From JAIBJP01 sp035639875 (GTDB lineage: Bacteria > Actinomycetota > Thermoleophilia > Gaiellales > Gaiellaceae), in the NCBI GenBank assembly GCA_035639875.1, contig DASQXE010000123.1, forward strand, positions 1 through 42,563: a stretch of 42,563 nt of DNA, read 5' to 3'. The position numbers and the translations under genes were made by a program. The notes under the pieces were generated by a model. It had not been told where the DNA came from. It saw nothing but the letters and a program-made list of their open reading frames with translations, and ran no database searches. Positions 32,583 through 40,136 of this stretch are shown in pieces (positions within the stretch are counted from its first letter, which is position 1; the number at the start of each line of letters is the position of its first letter).

Positions 32583-33646
32583 GGGATGCGCTCGAGATAG
32601 GCGCGGTACGCGGCGACGAAGTCTGCGAGCGCGTCGCCGCCGAACTTCTCGCGTGCGGCCCGGGCGAGCTCGAAGGCGACGCAGCCCTCGGCGACGACGG
32701 CGAGGGCTTCGACGGCGGCAACGTCGGACCGCTCGACGAGCGCCTGCGCAGGCTCACCGGTTTCCAGGTCGGCCGACTGGAGCGGGCGCATGAGGGTCGG
32801 CAAGGGCTTCATCGCCGCGCGGACGACGATTTCCTGGCCGTTCGAGATGCCCGCTTCGATCCCGCCCGCGCGGTTCGTCGCGCGGAAGTAGCCGCGATCG
32901 TCGCGCTGGATCTCGTCGTGCGCCTCGGAGCCGCGCATACCGGCGAGGGCGAACCCGGCCCCGATCTCCACTCCCTTCACCGCCTGCGTGCCCATCAGCG
33001 ACGCCGCCAGCCGGGCGTCGAGGCGCTCTTCCTTTGTCGCATACGAGCCGAGCCCCGGCGGAGCGCCGCGCGCCACGACCTCGACGACGCCCCCCACGGT
33101 GTCGCGTTCGGCGCGCGCCGCGTCGATCCGAGACTCGAGATCGTCGCCGACGACCCTCCCCTCCACCCCGATCCCGAGCTCGGCGAGGAGCGCCTTGGCG
33201 ACGGCGCCCGCCGCGACGATGGCGGCGGTGTGCCTCGCACTCGCACGCTCGAGCGCGTCGCGCGCGTCGTCGAGCCCGTACTTCATCACTCCCGCGAGAT
33301 CCGCGTGGCCGGGGCGCGGGAGCGTCACCGGCTCCTTGCCCTTCCCCTCGGGCGCGCCTTCGGGCGGCCAGGGGCTCATGCCCCACTTCCAGTTTTCGTG
33401 ATCGCGGTTGCGGACGACGAGCGCGAGCGGGCTGCCGAGTGTCCGCCCGTGCCGAAGGCCGGCAAGCACCTCCACCGCGTCCGTCTCGATCTGCTGCCGC
33501 GGGCTGCGGCCGTACCCGTGCTGCCGGCGGCGAAGGTCGGCTTCGATTGCCGCCCGGTCGAGGACGAGTCCTGCAGGCAGCCCCTCGACGATCGCGACGA
33601 GGCCCGGTCCATGCGATTCGCCTGCCGTTGTCAGCCTGAGCCTCAT
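32567..33646 (-). CDS. aroC: Chorismate synthase
   Basis: The final shikimate-pathway step, elimination of phosphate from EPSP using reduced FMN. The 359-residue enzyme has LRLTTAGESHGPGLVAIVEGLPAG at the N-terminus, GRSPRQQIETD, the RPGHADLAGVMKYG signature, RASARHTA, and C-terminal MKPLPTLMRPLQS. It is complete. ATGA overlap with aroE upstream. Confidence 0.97.
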   Translation of the reverse strand: MRLRLTTAGESHGPGLVAIVEGLPAGLVLDRAAIEADLRRRQHGYGRSPRQQIETDAVEVLAGLRHGRTLGSPLALVVRNRDHENWKWGMSPWPPEGAPEGKGKEPVTLPRPGHADLAGVMKYGLDDARDALERASARHTAAIVAAGAVAKALLAELGIGVEGRVVGDDLESRIDAARAERDTVGGVVEVVARGAPPGLGSYATKEERLDARLAASLMGTQAVKGVEIGAGFALAGMRGSEAHDEIQRDDRGYFRATNRAGGIEAGISNGQEIVVRAAMKPLPTLMRPLQSADLETGEPAQALVERSDVAAVEALAVVAEGCVAFELARAAREKFGGDALADFVAAYRAYLERIPWSPR

Positions 33647-34452
33647 GCGGACAGACTACGAACTGCGGCCCGCATGACTTCGGCGGGCGCCGGAATCCCG
33701 GTCCAGCGCTCGAACGATCCGGCCCCTTGGGCGACTAGGACGTCCAGGCCGTCTACGACCCGGTCGCAGCCGGCCGCCCGCGCCGCCGCGACGAGAGCCG
33801 TGGGACTCCCATCCGGCTCGTAGACGAGATCGACGACCTGCTGGCCGCGGGCGGGCTCGACAACGAGCTCGTCCCGAACGGGAGTTGCATTCACGATGAG
33901 CGTCCCGTCCGCGTTGGGCGGCCAGCTCTCAGCGGCGTGGACTGCGTGGTCGGGGAAGAGCGTCAACAGCCGCGCCGCGAGCGCGTGGGCGCGCTCCGGA
34001 TCCCGGGCCGCCACGGTGAGCGCCCGCGCGCCCGCGTCGAGCAGCGCGGTTGCGATGGCCTGCGCGGCCCCGCCTGCTCCCAGCACGAGAACCTCCGCGT
34101 CGTCGGCGCTGACGGCGCCGACGATGGCTTCTCCGTCCGTGCTCGACCCGAGGACGCGGCCCTCGCGGACGACGAGCGTGTTCACCGATCCCGCCCGCTC
34201 CGCGATGTCGTCCAGCTCGTCGCAGAACGCGAGAACGGCCGTCTTGTGGGGGATCGTGACGTTCGCGCCGGCGAAGCCGAGCGCAACGAGCCCCGCGACC
34301 GCCTCCTCGAGACGCGCCGGAGGAACGTGGAGAGGGACGTACGCCCAGTCGAGCCCACGCGCCGCGAAGGCGGCGTTGTGCATGCGCGGCGAGAGCGAGT
34401 GCGAGACCGGATCGCCGATCAACCCGACGAGCCGCGTCTCAGCTGTTAGCAA
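33643..34452 (-). CDS. aroE: Shikimate dehydrogenase
   Basis: NADPH-dependent reduction of 3-dehydroshikimate. The 269-residue protein has GLIGDPVSHSLSPRMHNAAF, FAGANVTIPHKTAV (catalytic Lys and Asp partner), NTLV, the Rossmann loop VLVLGAGGAAQAIATAL, and late LDVLVAQGAGSFERWTG. The start is the TTG at 34452, overlapping the mltG stop by 7 nt; no other start codon precedes the conserved N-terminus. Confidence 0.95.
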   Translation of the reverse strand: MLTAETRLVGLIGDPVSHSLSPRMHNAAFAARGLDWAYVPLHVPPARLEEAVAGLVALGFAGANVTIPHKTAVLAFCDELDDIAERAGSVNTLVVREGRVLGSSTDGEAIVGAVSADDAEVLVLGAGGAAQAIATALLDAGARALTVAARDPERAHALAARLLTLFPDHAVHAAESWPPNADGTLIVNATPVRDELVVEPARGQQVVDLVYEPDGSPTALVAAARAAGCDRVVDGLDVLVAQGAGSFERWTGIPAPAEVMRAAVRSLSA

Positions 34453-35357
34453 TTGAGGCCCGCGCGAGGATAGTTGTTGAATGCCCGCTCGCTGGCCGTG
34501 AAGAAGTGGCTCTTGCAGTCGGCCTTGCGGATGTAATAGAGGTAGTTCACGTGCGCCGGGTGGGCCGCCGCTTGGAGCGCGGCCAGCCCCGGATTTGCGA
34601 TTGGCGTCGGCGTGAGACCGGGGAACTTGCGCGTGTTGTAAGACGAGTCGGAGTCGAGCTGGCTCTGGTGAATGGGCTCGGTCGGGGGGATGTGCAGCCC
34701 GTAGCGGAGCGTGGCGTCGATCTGCAACGCCATCCCTCTGTGGAGCCGGTTGTAGACGACCGCCGCCACGAGCGGCCGCTCCTTCGGGACGACAACTTCC
34801 TTCTCGATCATGGAGGCGATGATGAGGACGTCGTAGGCGGTCAGCTCCTTCGACTTCGCGTACGCGAGATCGATCTGACTCCACGCCCGCATGAAGGCGA
34901 CGAGCTGCTTGTCGACGAGCTGCTTTGTCGTCGTGTCCTGGGTGAAGTCGTACGTGGCCGGGAAGAGGAAGCCCTCCAGATCCGGGACCTTTTTCTTGTA
35001 TGGAAAGCCGGACGGCGGCGTATGCGCCTGCGCGAGGCGCGCGTACTGCTTGGCGGACAGCTTGGGCGTGACGTGGCGCTTGTCCTCGGCGATCTTGTTG
35101 ACGGCCGTGATCCGGTTGGCCATGTCCTCGATAGTGAAGCCCTCCGGAAAGATGATCCGGAGCACGGGTTTCGGCGGTGGGCCGGTCGTGGCCGGTGCTG
35201 TGGGGGCCGTCTCGTTGTGGCCCCGCCCGACGACTGCGAAAGCGATGGCCGCGAGGACGCCGATGCCGAGGATGAGCCCGCCCAGGACGGCGAGCATGCG
35301 CGCCGCCGGCGACGACGACGAACGGTGCCGCCTTACGCGGGGCGGGCGCTCTTCCAC
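34446..35357 (-). CDS. mltG: Endolytic transglycosylase MltG
   Basis: This inner-membrane YceG-family enzyme cuts nascent glycan strands. The 303-residue protein has a basic cytoplasmic tail, one transmembrane helix (about 20-42), a Pro/Thr linker, a LysM-like segment and the catalytic domain: LEGFLFPATYDF, LIIASMIEKEVVVPKERPLVAAVVYNRL (catalytic Glu in MIEKE) and LQIDATLRYGL. The GTG start lies 25 nt inside ruvX. The ruvX-mltG-aroE linkage is typical of Actinobacteria. Confidence 0.95.
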   Translation of the reverse strand: MEERPPRVRRHRSSSSPAARMLAVLGGLILGIGVLAAIAFAVVGRGHNETAPTAPATTGPPPKPVLRIIFPEGFTIEDMANRITAVNKIAEDKRHVTPKLSAKQYARLAQAHTPPSGFPYKKKVPDLEGFLFPATYDFTQDTTTKQLVDKQLVAFMRAWSQIDLAYAKSKELTAYDVLIIASMIEKEVVVPKERPLVAAVVYNRLHRGMALQIDATLRYGLHIPPTEPIHQSQLDSDSSYNTRKFPGLTPTPIANPGLAALQAAAHPAHVNYLYYIRKADCKSHFFTASERAFNNYPRAGLNC

Positions 35358-35740
35358 GTCAGGTAGCTCGACAAGAGGTGGGCGGCGGCGACGGCATCGG
35401 CGGGGGGTCGCTTCGCTCCCCCCCGTCTAGTTTGATTGGCGAGCTTCGTCGTGAATCGCTCGTCGAAGGTGTCAATGGGGAGGTCGGTGGCGTCACGGAG
35501 GAGCTCGACGAACCGCTCGGTCTCCTCGGCCTGCGTGCCGCGTTCGCCCCGGAGTGTGATCGGCAGGCCGACGACGATGCGCTCGGCGCCCTCGTGTCGC
35601 GCCAACTCCAGAATTTCGATGATCCCTGCCTCCGTGCCGGCTCGTTCGACCACGCTGAGGGGACGCGCCATTGTCCCGGTCGGATCCGACACGGCCACTC
35701 CGGTCCGCGCGGACCCATAGTCCAGGGCGAGCACTTTCAC
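35333..35740 (-). CDS. ruvX: Holliday junction resolvase-like protein RuvX (YqgF)
   Basis: A 135-residue RNase H-fold protein, predicted Holliday-junction resolvase or 16S pre-rRNA nuclease in E. coli. VLALDYGSARTGVAVSDPTG holds the first Asp, VVGLPITLRGERGTQAEETERF the Glu, and PIDTFDERFTT the late acidic residues. It starts at GTG with TAGAAT 9 nt upstream. It follows alaS by 187 nt of noncoding DNA. Confidence 0.93.
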   Translation of the reverse strand: MKVLALDYGSARTGVAVSDPTGTMARPLSVVERAGTEAGIIEILELARHEGAERIVVGLPITLRGERGTQAEETERFVELLRDATDLPIDTFDERFTTKLANQTRRGGAKRPPADAVAAAHLLSSYLTWKSARPA

Positions 35741-35927
35741 CGGCGGGCGATTCTAGTGGTCGCGACCGTGAGTACGTTCCCGGCTCGCGACCGAAAACCG
35801 ATACGCGTCCGCGTTCGGTTGGACAGGAGAGGCCGCATACCGGTTATAGGTGTGGCCGACCGAGGACATAGGCATGCGAAGGTTTGCAGGCTGAGAGGCG
35901 GACAACGGTACGCGCGGCCGCGACCAC
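35741..35927. other. Intergenic region between alaS and ruvX
   Basis: This 187-bp stretch holds no convincing ORF. It contains the ruvX -10, the direct repeat TCGCGACCG at 35760-35768 and 35785-35793 (25-bp period), the first copy being part of the palindrome GGTCGCGACC. An imperfect inverted repeat, AACCGA ... TCGGTT, lies around 35796-35820. No U-tract terminator for alaS is seen. Confidence 0.5.
35750..35755 (-). promoter_or_regulatory. Candidate -10 (TAGAAT) for ruvX
   Basis: TAGAAT on the minus strand ends 9 nt before the ruvX GTG (35740), giving a leader of about 2-3 nt. The same hexamer precedes the M20 peptidase. Confidence 0.45.
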
Positions 35928-38459
35928 TTACGTGAGCGCGTCGAGGAGCGCCCTTTCGGCATATGCGAGCGCGTCGGGGAGCTTGTCTGGATTCCGTCCG
36001 CCCGCCTGCGCCATCGTCGGTCGCCCTCCCCCACCCCCGCCGACCAGCGCGGCAGCCTCTCGTACGACCTTGACCGCGTCTAGGCCGCGCTGCTCCAGCG
36101 AGCGATCGAGATTCACGAGCAGGTGCACGCGACCGTCGTCCCGTGACCCGAGCACGACTGCCGCCGGCGCGTTCTGCTGCATCAGCCGGTCCGAGAGCTG
36201 GAGCATGTCGTCCGGCGACGTCGCCGACAGCTCCATGACGATGACCTCGACCTCGCCGGCCTTGTTGCGGCGTTCCTCCACGACGTCCGGCTCGGCCGCC
36301 CGCGCCTGCTTCGGCGCCTTGCGCGCCTGCTCCAGCGCGCCCGCGAGCTCGTCCGCTTCTTCGGCCTTCGCGCGCAGGTAGGCAAACGCTTCGGCGGAGG
36401 TCAGAGCCTCGATGCGGCGGACGCCCGATCCGACCGAGCTCTCCGACATGATCACGAATGGTCCGATCTCCGCGGTCGAGCGGACATGCGTGCCGCCGCA
36501 GAGCTCGCGTGAGAAGGCCGGAATCTCCACGACGCGCACGATGTCGCCGTACTTCTCGCCGAAGAGCATCATGGCGCCGAGGGTGCGCGCCTCCTCGATG
36601 GGCGTGAGAAAGGCGTGCACGGACAGGTTTTCGAAGACGCGCTCGTTGACCAGCTCCTCGACGCGCGCACGCTCTTCGGAGGTCAGCGCCTGTGGATGGG
36701 TGAAGTCGAAGCGCAGCTTGTCCGGTCGGACCGCGGAGCCCGCCTGGCGCACGTGGTCGCCGAGCGTTTCCTGGAGCGCCTTGTGGAGGAGGTGCGTCGC
36801 CGTGTGGTTGGCCATCGTCGGGAAGCGCACCTTCCAGGGGACGACGGCCTTGACGCGATCGCCGACCGCGAATCCGTCTCCGCGGAGCAGGAGCGCCTGG
36901 TCGTCGCCGAAGCGGAACGCGCCGACGAGGTCGGCGCGCGCGCCGTCCTTCTCGATCCACCCCTGGTCGGAGACCTGACCGCCGCCCTCCGGATAGAAGG
37001 GCGATTCGCGCAGCTTGGCGAGAAACGTCCCGTCTTCGAGCGGCTCGAGTGCGCCGATCTGGGTGAGCACCTCTGTCTTCTCCCAGCCGACGAAATCGCT
37101 GGTGAATCCCGCGTCGCGCGCGAAATCCGCGGCGCGCTGCAAATCGGTCTTCTCGCCGCCGGCGCGTGAGATCTCGCGGTGCTCCTCCATCTCGCGGGCA
37201 AAGCTTTCGTCGTCGACGGCGAGGCCGCGCTCGCGCGCGAGCTCTCTCGTCAGCTCGATGGGAAAGCCGTACGTGGCCGTCAGCGTGAACGCGTCCTCGC
37301 CGGAGATGTCGCCCTTCGCCGCCACGTCCTCGAACAGGCGCATGCCGCGCGCCAGGGTCTCCGAGAAGCGCTCCTCCTCGGCGCGCAGCGTGTCTCTGAT
37401 CTGGCGCTGGTTCGTCTCCAGCTCGGGGTACCACGCTGAGGTCTGTTCTACGACCACGTCCGAGAGTCGCCACAGATCCTCGAGGCCGATCTTGTGGGCC
37501 TGCTGGACGGCGCGGCGGATGATGCGGCGCAGGACGTACCCGCGTCCCTCGTTCGTGGGCGTCACGCCGTCGCCGACGAGGAACGTCATGCCGCGCCCAT
37601 GGTCGGCGAGCACGCGGTGCGCCTTGGTCGCCGCCTCGTTCGCGTTCCAGGCGACCCCGCTCTCCTGCTCGATCCAGGCCATGATCGCCTGGTAGCCGTC
37701 GGTCTCGTACACCGACCGAACGCCCTGCATGATCGCGGCCAGCCGCTCGACGCCCATGCCGGTGTCCACGTTCTGCTTCGGGAGCGGAGTCAGCGTCCCG
37801 TCAGGGCGGAGTTCGTACTCCATGAAGACGAGGTTCCAGAACTCGAGGAAGCGGTCGCAGCGCGGGCAGGCGGGCGCGCAACCCGGCTCGCCGCAACCGT
37901 ACTCCTCACCCCAGTCGTAGTAGATCTCAGAGTCAGGCCCGCACGGGCCCGGCCCGCCGACAGACCAGAAATTCTCCGAGCTCGGCAGCGGCACGATGCG
38001 CTCGCGCGGGAGCCCGACCTGTTCCCAGAGCCCGATGGAAACCTCGTCCTCCCCGAGCTCGAGCTTCGGGTCGCCCGCGTGCACGGTCGCCCAGATCCGT
38101 TCCCACGGCAGCTTCAGCTGCTCCTCGATGAACTCGGTCGCATACTCGATTGCGCCCTGCTTGAAGTACTGGCCGAACGAGAAGTTGCCGAGCATCTCGA
38201 AGAAGGTGAGGTGGTGGCCGTCGAGGCCGACCTCGTCGATGTCAGGCGTGCGGAAGCATTTCTGCACCGTCGTCGTGAGTGGCGCCGGCGGAGCCTCGCG
38301 GCCGAGGAAATAGGGCATCTGCGGCTGCATGCCGGCGGACGTGAGCAGGGTCGAGTGGTCGTCGGCGCGTGGAATCAGCGGCCACGACGGCAGCCGCTTG
38401 TGTCCCTTGGCTTCGAAGAACGAGAGGAAGCCTTCGCGGAGCTCCGCGGAGGTGCGCAT
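35928..38459 (-). CDS. alaS: Alanyl-tRNA synthetase
   Basis: An 843-residue class IIc synthetase that charges tRNA-Ala and edits mischarged Ser/Gly. The catalytic core reads HLTFFEMLGNFSFGQYFK and NVDTGMGVERLAAI. The editing site is NHTATHLLHKALQE plus CGGTHV (zinc ligands), and the C-Ala domain ends GGGGGGRPTMAQAGG. A zinc-binding cysteine cluster (YGCGEPGCAPACPRCD) lies in the N-terminal half. The ATG is 7 nt after TACAAT without Shine-Dalgarno, so translation is probably leaderless. Confidence 0.98.
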   Translation of the reverse strand: MRTSAELREGFLSFFEAKGHKRLPSWPLIPRADDHSTLLTSAGMQPQMPYFLGREAPPAPLTTTVQKCFRTPDIDEVGLDGHHLTFFEMLGNFSFGQYFKQGAIEYATEFIEEQLKLPWERIWATVHAGDPKLELGEDEVSIGLWEQVGLPRERIVPLPSSENFWSVGGPGPCGPDSEIYYDWGEEYGCGEPGCAPACPRCDRFLEFWNLVFMEYELRPDGTLTPLPKQNVDTGMGVERLAAIMQGVRSVYETDGYQAIMAWIEQESGVAWNANEAATKAHRVLADHGRGMTFLVGDGVTPTNEGRGYVLRRIIRRAVQQAHKIGLEDLWRLSDVVVEQTSAWYPELETNQRQIRDTLRAEEERFSETLARGMRLFEDVAAKGDISGEDAFTLTATYGFPIELTRELARERGLAVDDESFAREMEEHREISRAGGEKTDLQRAADFARDAGFTSDFVGWEKTEVLTQIGALEPLEDGTFLAKLRESPFYPEGGGQVSDQGWIEKDGARADLVGAFRFGDDQALLLRGDGFAVGDRVKAVVPWKVRFPTMANHTATHLLHKALQETLGDHVRQAGSAVRPDKLRFDFTHPQALTSEERARVEELVNERVFENLSVHAFLTPIEEARTLGAMMLFGEKYGDIVRVVEIPAFSRELCGGTHVRSTAEIGPFVIMSESSVGSGVRRIEALTSAEAFAYLRAKAEEADELAGALEQARKAPKQARAAEPDVVEERRNKAGEVEVIVMELSATSPDDMLQLSDRLMQQNAPAAVVLGSRDDGRVHLLVNLDRSLEQRGLDAVKVVREAAALVGGGGGGRPTMAQAGGRNPDKLPDALAYAERALLDALT

Positions 38460-38466
38460 GCGACTG

Positions 38467-38472
38467 ATTGTA
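38467..38472 (-). promoter_or_regulatory. Candidate -10 (TACAAT) giving a leaderless alaS transcript
   Basis: TACAAT, 7 nt, then ATG of alaS. It sits in the 30-bp gap after the sigma-factor gene. This is the best match to TATAAT among the N6/N7 cases. Confidence 0.55.
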
Positions 38473-38489
38473 CGGTCGGCCCTGGCCGC

Positions 38490-39263
38490 CTAAGACGCCC
38501 GCCTGCGGGCGGTGTGCTCGACCGCGATCTCCTCGCGGATCTTCTCGAGCGCCCTGCGGATGAGGCGCGAGACGTGCATCTGCGAGATCCCCACCTGCTG
38601 GGCGATCTGCGACTGCGTCAACCCCTCGAAGAAGCGCAGATGGAGGATGCGGCGTTCGCGGTCGTCGAGCGCGCGCAGACCGGGCTCCAGGACGGCTCGG
38701 TCCTCGCTGACTTCGTACTCGTGCTCGAGCTCACCGAGAGACTCGAGCGGATCGAGGTCGGAGTTGTCGTCTCCGGCCGCTGGGGCCGACAGGGAGAGCG
38801 TGGCGTACGCCTGGCCGCTCTCGAGCGCCTCGAGCACCTCTTCCTCCTCGACCGCCGCGGCCGTCGCGAGCTCAGCGATCGTCGGCGAGCGCTCGAGCTG
38901 CACCGTCAGCTCCTCGATGAGGTGCGAGAGGCGAACGTTGAGCTCCTGCAGCCCGCGCGGGACGCGGACCGACCAGCCCTTGTCGCGGAAATGGCGCTTG
39001 ATCTCGCCGATGATGTTCGGAGTGGCGTAGGTGGTCAGCTCGACGCCGCGGTCGATGTCGAAACGGTCGATGGCCTTGATCAGCCCGATGCATCCGACCT
39101 GCACGAGATCCTCGAGCTGTTCGCCGCGGTACGAGTAGCGGCGCGCCAGCGACCGGACGAGCGGCAGGTACTGCTCGATGAGGCGTTCGCGCGCTTCCAG
39201 GTCGCCGCCCTCGTGATAGGCGCGCAGGAGCTCCCGGTCGGCCTTCTCCTCAGACACTGTCAT
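38490..39263 (-). CDS. SigB/SigF/SigG-type RNA polymerase sigma factor
   Basis: A 257-residue group 3 sigma-70 factor of the stress/sporulation subfamily: region 2 (YLPLVRSLARRYSYRGEQLEDLVQVGCIGLIKAIDRFD, TYATPNIIGEIKRHFRDKGW), region 3 (RVPRGLQELN), region 4 (RERRILHLRFFEGLTQSQIAQQVGISQMHVSRLIRRAL). I start at ATG 39263 because AGAGGGG lies 4 nt upstream; a GTG at 39278 would add five residues. It overlaps the RsbW-like gene by 14 nt, so the pair is translationally coupled. Such factors are usually held by an RsbW-type anti-sigma. Confidence 0.9.
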   Translation of the reverse strand: MTVSEEKADRELLRAYHEGGDLEARERLIEQYLPLVRSLARRYSYRGEQLEDLVQVGCIGLIKAIDRFDIDRGVELTTYATPNIIGEIKRHFRDKGWSVRVPRGLQELNVRLSHLIEELTVQLERSPTIAELATAAAVEEEEVLEALESGQAYATLSLSAPAAGDDNSDLDPLESLGELEHEYEVSEDRAVLEPGLRALDDRERRILHLRFFEGLTQSQIAQQVGISQMHVSRLIRRALEKIREEIAVEHTARRRAS

Positions 39264-39660
39264 GCGACCCCTCTGCACGAATCGGTCGGATTTCCTTCTC
39301 CAGACGGAGCCAGTCGCCGTCTTCGCGCTTCTCGACCGCTACTGACTCAGTCACGGTGCCAAGCAAGCGTCCAAGGCCGATCTGGTCGTCGCCGCGCTCC
39401 TCGAGGTCGGCCCGAAGCTCCTCGCCGTTCAGAGGGCCGACGATCATCGTCAGCATTTCGTCTCCGACGTCGAGCTCGACTGTCACCTCGGGTTCGAGCA
39501 TGTACGCGTCCTGCTCGAGGATGCTTGCGAGCGCGAGCTGGAGATCCTCGAGGCTCTCGTAGGAGAAGTCGAGCCGGGCCGCGAGCCCGCCCACGACGAG
39601 TCTCGCCACGCCGTGGTACGGTCGCTGGCGCGGAATCTTGAGCTTGATCGCGGTCGTCAT
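39250..39660 (-). CDS. Degenerate RsbW-like (GHKL-fold) protein, possible anti-sigma factor
   Basis: The 136-residue protein follows the order of the RsbW/SpoIIAB fold: strand-helix start (GVARLVVGGLAARLDFS), a helix ESLEDLQLALASILEQD where the ATP-binding N-box should lie, strands VTVELDVGDEMLTMIV, and a GLGRLLGTVTESVAVE helix matching the GLGL...L segment. The N-box Glu/Asn-His and the DxGxG motif are absent, so ATP binding and kinase activity are unlikely. Coupling to the sigma gene favours an ATP-independent anti-sigma role; this is inference. ATGA overlap with the DUF948 gene. Confidence 0.55.
   Translation of the reverse strand: MTTAIKLKIPRQRPYHGVARLVVGGLAARLDFSYESLEDLQLALASILEQDAYMLEPEVTVELDVGDEMLTMIVGPLNGEELRADLEERGDDQIGLGRLLGTVTESVAVEKREDGDWLRLEKEIRPIRAEGSHDSV
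39268..39274 (-). promoter_or_regulatory. Ribosome binding site deciding the sigma-factor start
   Basis: AGAGGGG on the minus strand, 4 nt before ATG 39263 and inside the end of the RsbW-like gene. It is one of few clear Shine-Dalgarno sites in the window. Confidence 0.55.
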
Positions 39661-40121
39661 GCGTCCTCGCCGCCGTGCTCCAGCTCGATCTCGATCTCGT
39701 GCTCCCGCCGGGCCGCTGCCGCGCGGCCGGTCTGCAGCGCGCCGCGGAAGTCTCGCCGTGAGCGGAGGGCGGCGATGCCGTGCGAAAGCCCTGCAGCCAA
39801 ACCCGACAGTTTTTGCACCGGCCGCGTCACCGCAATGGTCACCGCGCGGACAGCCGTGTCGAGGCTGTCCGCGGCGTCGACGGCGCTGTCGGTGACGCGA
39901 TCGAGCTTGTCGAGCTGGAGATTCACCCGGTCGACTGTCCCTCCGGCTTTGTTGATCAGGGGGAGCACTTCTTTCTCCAGACCTTGAATCAACGACGAAA
40001 CGCGCCGAACGGTTGCGCCCAAGCGAACGAGCACGAAGGCGAGCGCGAGGCCCACAACGACGAGGAACGCGCTGAGCACGATCCAGAGGACGTCCAGCGT
40101 CTCGAAGTCCGCCAGCGGCAC
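39657..40121 (-). CDS. DUF948-like membrane-anchored coiled-coil protein
   Basis: The 154-residue protein has one N-terminal transmembrane helix (VLWIVLSAFLVVVGLALAFVLV, about 11-32). A long amphipathic helix with alternating Leu/Val and polar residues follows (VSSLIQGLEKEVLPLINKAG, VDRVNLQLDKLDRVTDSAVDAADSL), typical of DUF948 proteins. The C-terminus is acidic. Its stop overlaps the RsbW-like start (ATGA), so DUF948, RsbW-like and sigma form one coupled unit. Family function is unknown; some members are called general stress proteins, which fits the sigma partner. GTG start after TAGGAT-N6. Confidence 0.75.
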   Translation of the reverse strand: MPLADFETLDVLWIVLSAFLVVVGLALAFVLVRLGATVRRVSSLIQGLEKEVLPLINKAGGTVDRVNLQLDKLDRVTDSAVDAADSLDTAVRAVTIAVTRPVQKLSGLAAGLSHGIAALRSRRDFRGALQTGRAAAARREHEIEIELEHGGEDA

Positions 40122-40127
40122 GCCGCG

Positions 40128-40133
40128 ATCCTA
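40128..40133 (-). promoter_or_regulatory. Candidate -10 (TAGGAT) for the DUF948-RsbW-sigma unit
   Basis: TAGGAT, 6 nt, then the GTG at 40121. Same hexamer and spacing as deoB and the esterase. It lies in the 15-bp gap after mnmA, so the stress-sigma unit may be transcribed separately from mnmA. Confidence 0.5.
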
Positions 40134-40136
40134 CCG

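Noticed and set aside
35753..35875. Approximately 40-codon minus-strand frame in the alaS-ruvX gap
   Set aside because: No Shine-Dalgarno or spaced -10, composition not protein-like, and it overlaps repeats of the gap.
37494..39641. 715-codon plus-strand open frame opposite alaS and the sigma gene
   Set aside because: It spans several real minus-strand genes, has low-complexity composition and no recognisable motif; an artefact of codon bias.
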